A DNA stretch of 5,858 nt from an uncultured Alphaproteobacteria bacterium (GTDB lineage: Bacteria; Pseudomonadota; Alphaproteobacteria; Reyranellales; Reyranellaceae). The stretch is taken from the NCBI GenBank assembly GCA_903929895.1, contig CAIYWM010000404.1, positions 1 to 5,858 on the forward strand. Direction: 5' to 3'. Numbering within the stretch: position 1 is the first letter of the stretch; every line of letters begins with the position of its first letter. The notes under the pieces are model-generated. The model made no database searches. It was not told where the DNA came from and worked only from the letters and a program-made list of their open reading frames with translations. The translations under genes were made by a program, and so were the position numbers. Shown here in pieces: positions 4,997 to 5,858 of the stretch.

Positions 4997-5858
4997 CTAG
5001 ATCACGATTCTTATTCCTGTCACGCATTCTTCGCGTGATTTTATCGTGCCGATGTGAGTCATGTGGTCGCTGAGCGATGCATCGGCGGGCAGTGAAGCGA
5101 GCAAACCACCTGCGGTTTGCGGATCGAACAGCAGCGGAATCATCGCATGACCGACCGCGCGATCCATACCGTCGATGAGATGGCGCGCCCGCAGATTCGC
5201 AGGTTGCAACGAACTCGCGAAGCCCTGCGCGAACAGTTCGATCGCACCGGGAAGCACCGGCAGCGAGTCGAGATGCAGATCGACCATGACGTTGTCGCTG
5301 GCGCGGATCATCTCGGCGAGATGGCCGGCGAGGCCGAAGCCCGTCACGTCGGTGCAGGCATGCGCGCCCGCCGCCACCAACGCAAGTGCAGCATCGCCCG
5401 ATGGCATCCGCATCGAGGCCAGCGCGCTGTCGATCCATCCAGCCTTCGCCATGCCGCGCATCGCAGCGGCGAAGATCACGCCGGTGCCGAGTGGCTTCGT
5501 CAGCACGAGTTTGTCGCCCGGCCTCGGCCCGCCCTTGCGCAAGGCTTGCGAGGCGACGACGAGACCGTTCACCGAGAAGCCCAGCGCCGCCTCGGGTCCT
5601 TCGCCGGAATGGCCGCCGATCAGCGCGCAGCCCGCGCCATCGAGGATGCGCCGCGCGCCGGACAGCATCTGGAAGAGATCTTCCTCCATCAGCCGTTCGG
5701 CCGCCGCCGGCACGACCGCCAGCGCGAGCGCGCTGTGCGGCTTTGCCCCCATCGCCCAGACGTCGCCCAGCGCATGCACGGCGGCGACTTCGCCGAAGGC
5801 GAAGGGATCGTCGATGAAGGTGCGGAAGAAATCGACCGACTGCACCAGCGCCTGTCCC
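4997..5858 (-). CDS. selD: Selenophosphate synthetase (selenide, water dikinase), 5' end outside the window
   Basis: The visible 286 residues are the ATP-binding and C-terminal parts of SelD, which makes selenophosphate from selenide and ATP for selenocysteine and 2-selenouridine synthesis. Visible motifs in order: A-L-V-Q-S-V-D-F-F and D-D-P-F-x-F-G-E-V-A-A (metal/ATP site), A-L-G-D-V-W-A-M-G-A, I-G-G-H-S-G-E-G-P-E, L-T-K-P-L-G-T-G, C-T-D-V-T-G-F-G-L-A-G-H-L, and L-F-D-P-Q-T-A-G-G-L-L. The frame stays open to the right edge; the GTG at 5843-5845 is an internal Val (A-L-V-Q-S-V-D-F-F), not the start. About 60-65 residues of a normal SelD, including the glycine-rich loop with the catalytic Cys or Sec, are missing, so which of the two it uses cannot be told. 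The wording (R-K-G-G-x-R-P-G-D, W-I-x-x-A-L-A-S-M, S-S-L-Q-P-A-N) resembles the form fused to an N-terminal FAD-dependent NADH-dehydrogenase-like domain. It leads into the H1-like gene. Confidence 0.94.
   Translation of the reverse strand, partial: GQALVQSVDFFRTFIDDPFAFGEVAAVHALGDVWAMGAKPHSALALAVVPAAAERLMEEDLFQMLSGARRILDGAGCALIGGHSGEGPEAALGFSVNGLVVASQALRKGGPRPGDKLVLTKPLGTGVIFAAAMRGMAKAGWIDSALASMRMPSGDAALALVAAGAHACTDVTGFGLAGHLAEMIRASDNVMVDLHLDSLPVLPGAIELFAQGFASSLQPANLRARHLIDGMDRAVGHAMIPLLFDPQTAGGLLASLPADASLSDHMTHIGTIKSREECVTGIRIVI
5002..5038. repeat. Short direct and inverted repeats at the 3' end of selD
   Basis: On the plus strand TCACGATTCTT (5002-5012) recurs as TCACGCATTCTT (5020-5031), and the second copy forms a perfect 6-bp inverted repeat TCACGC (5020-5025) / GCGTGA (5033-5038) with a seven-base loop, followed by TTTT. 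All of this lies in the last 14 codons of selD, in a locally AT-richer stretch 60-100 bases upstream of the H1-like gene. It could be an operator or a chance result of codon use. Confidence 0.3.

Noticed and set aside
5386..5817. Arg-rich plus-strand frame opposite selD
   Set aside because: Antisense shadow of selD with low-complexity Arg/Pro/Ala composition and no support for translation.
5843..5845. GTG as the start codon of selD
   Set aside because: The frame continues upstream to the window edge with conserved SelD sequence (G-Q-A-L-V-Q-S-V-D-F-F), so this is an internal valine.

Overview
The window comes from a GC-rich proteobacterial chromosome, most likely an alphaproteobacterium. The evidence is dense, short-spaced genes, strong G/C third-position bias that opens long antisense frames, and the gene content (TauD-type dioxygenase, crotonase, CinA-like protein, RraA-like protein, SelD). 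I cannot name the genus from sequence alone. There are no RNA genes, insertion sequences, CRISPR arrays or phage genes, and no gene-free stretch longer than about 120 bases.

Layout from left to right. (1) The 5' third of a TauD/TfdA-type Fe(II)/2-oxoglutarate dioxygenase lies on the minus strand and runs off the left edge. (2) Divergent to it, on the plus strand, is a membrane-anchored J-domain protein with a predicted periplasmic C-terminal domain. (3) Its stop codon directly abuts the stop of a convergent enoyl-CoA hydratase/isomerase-family gene, which lies 34 bases downstream of a cinA-like gene in what looks like a two-gene minus-strand operon. (4) Divergent from cinA is a plus-strand RraA-family (HMG/CHA aldolase-like) gene ending in a probable intrinsic terminator. 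(5) Reading leftward from the right edge, the minus strand carries selD (selenophosphate synthetase, 5' end outside the window), a 44-residue lysine-rich histone-H1-like protein, a strong GC stem-loop, and an OsmC-family gene.

These look like several short transcription units rather than one pathway. The crotonase and the TauD-like protein suggest catabolism of acyl-CoA and sulfonate- or aryloxy-type substrates. CinA-like, RraA-like and OsmC proteins are housekeeping or repair-type enzymes. SelD supplies selenophosphate for selenocysteine or selenouridine synthesis.

The items most worth a second look are the tiny H1-like gene between selD and osmC, a CinA whose C-terminal deamidase domain has lost its signature residues, a crotonase with only one of the two classical catalytic glutamates, a single-cysteine OsmC protein, and a SelD that resembles the C-terminal half of the FAD-oxidoreductase/SelD fusion type. 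I did not find a convincing new multi-gene system here.
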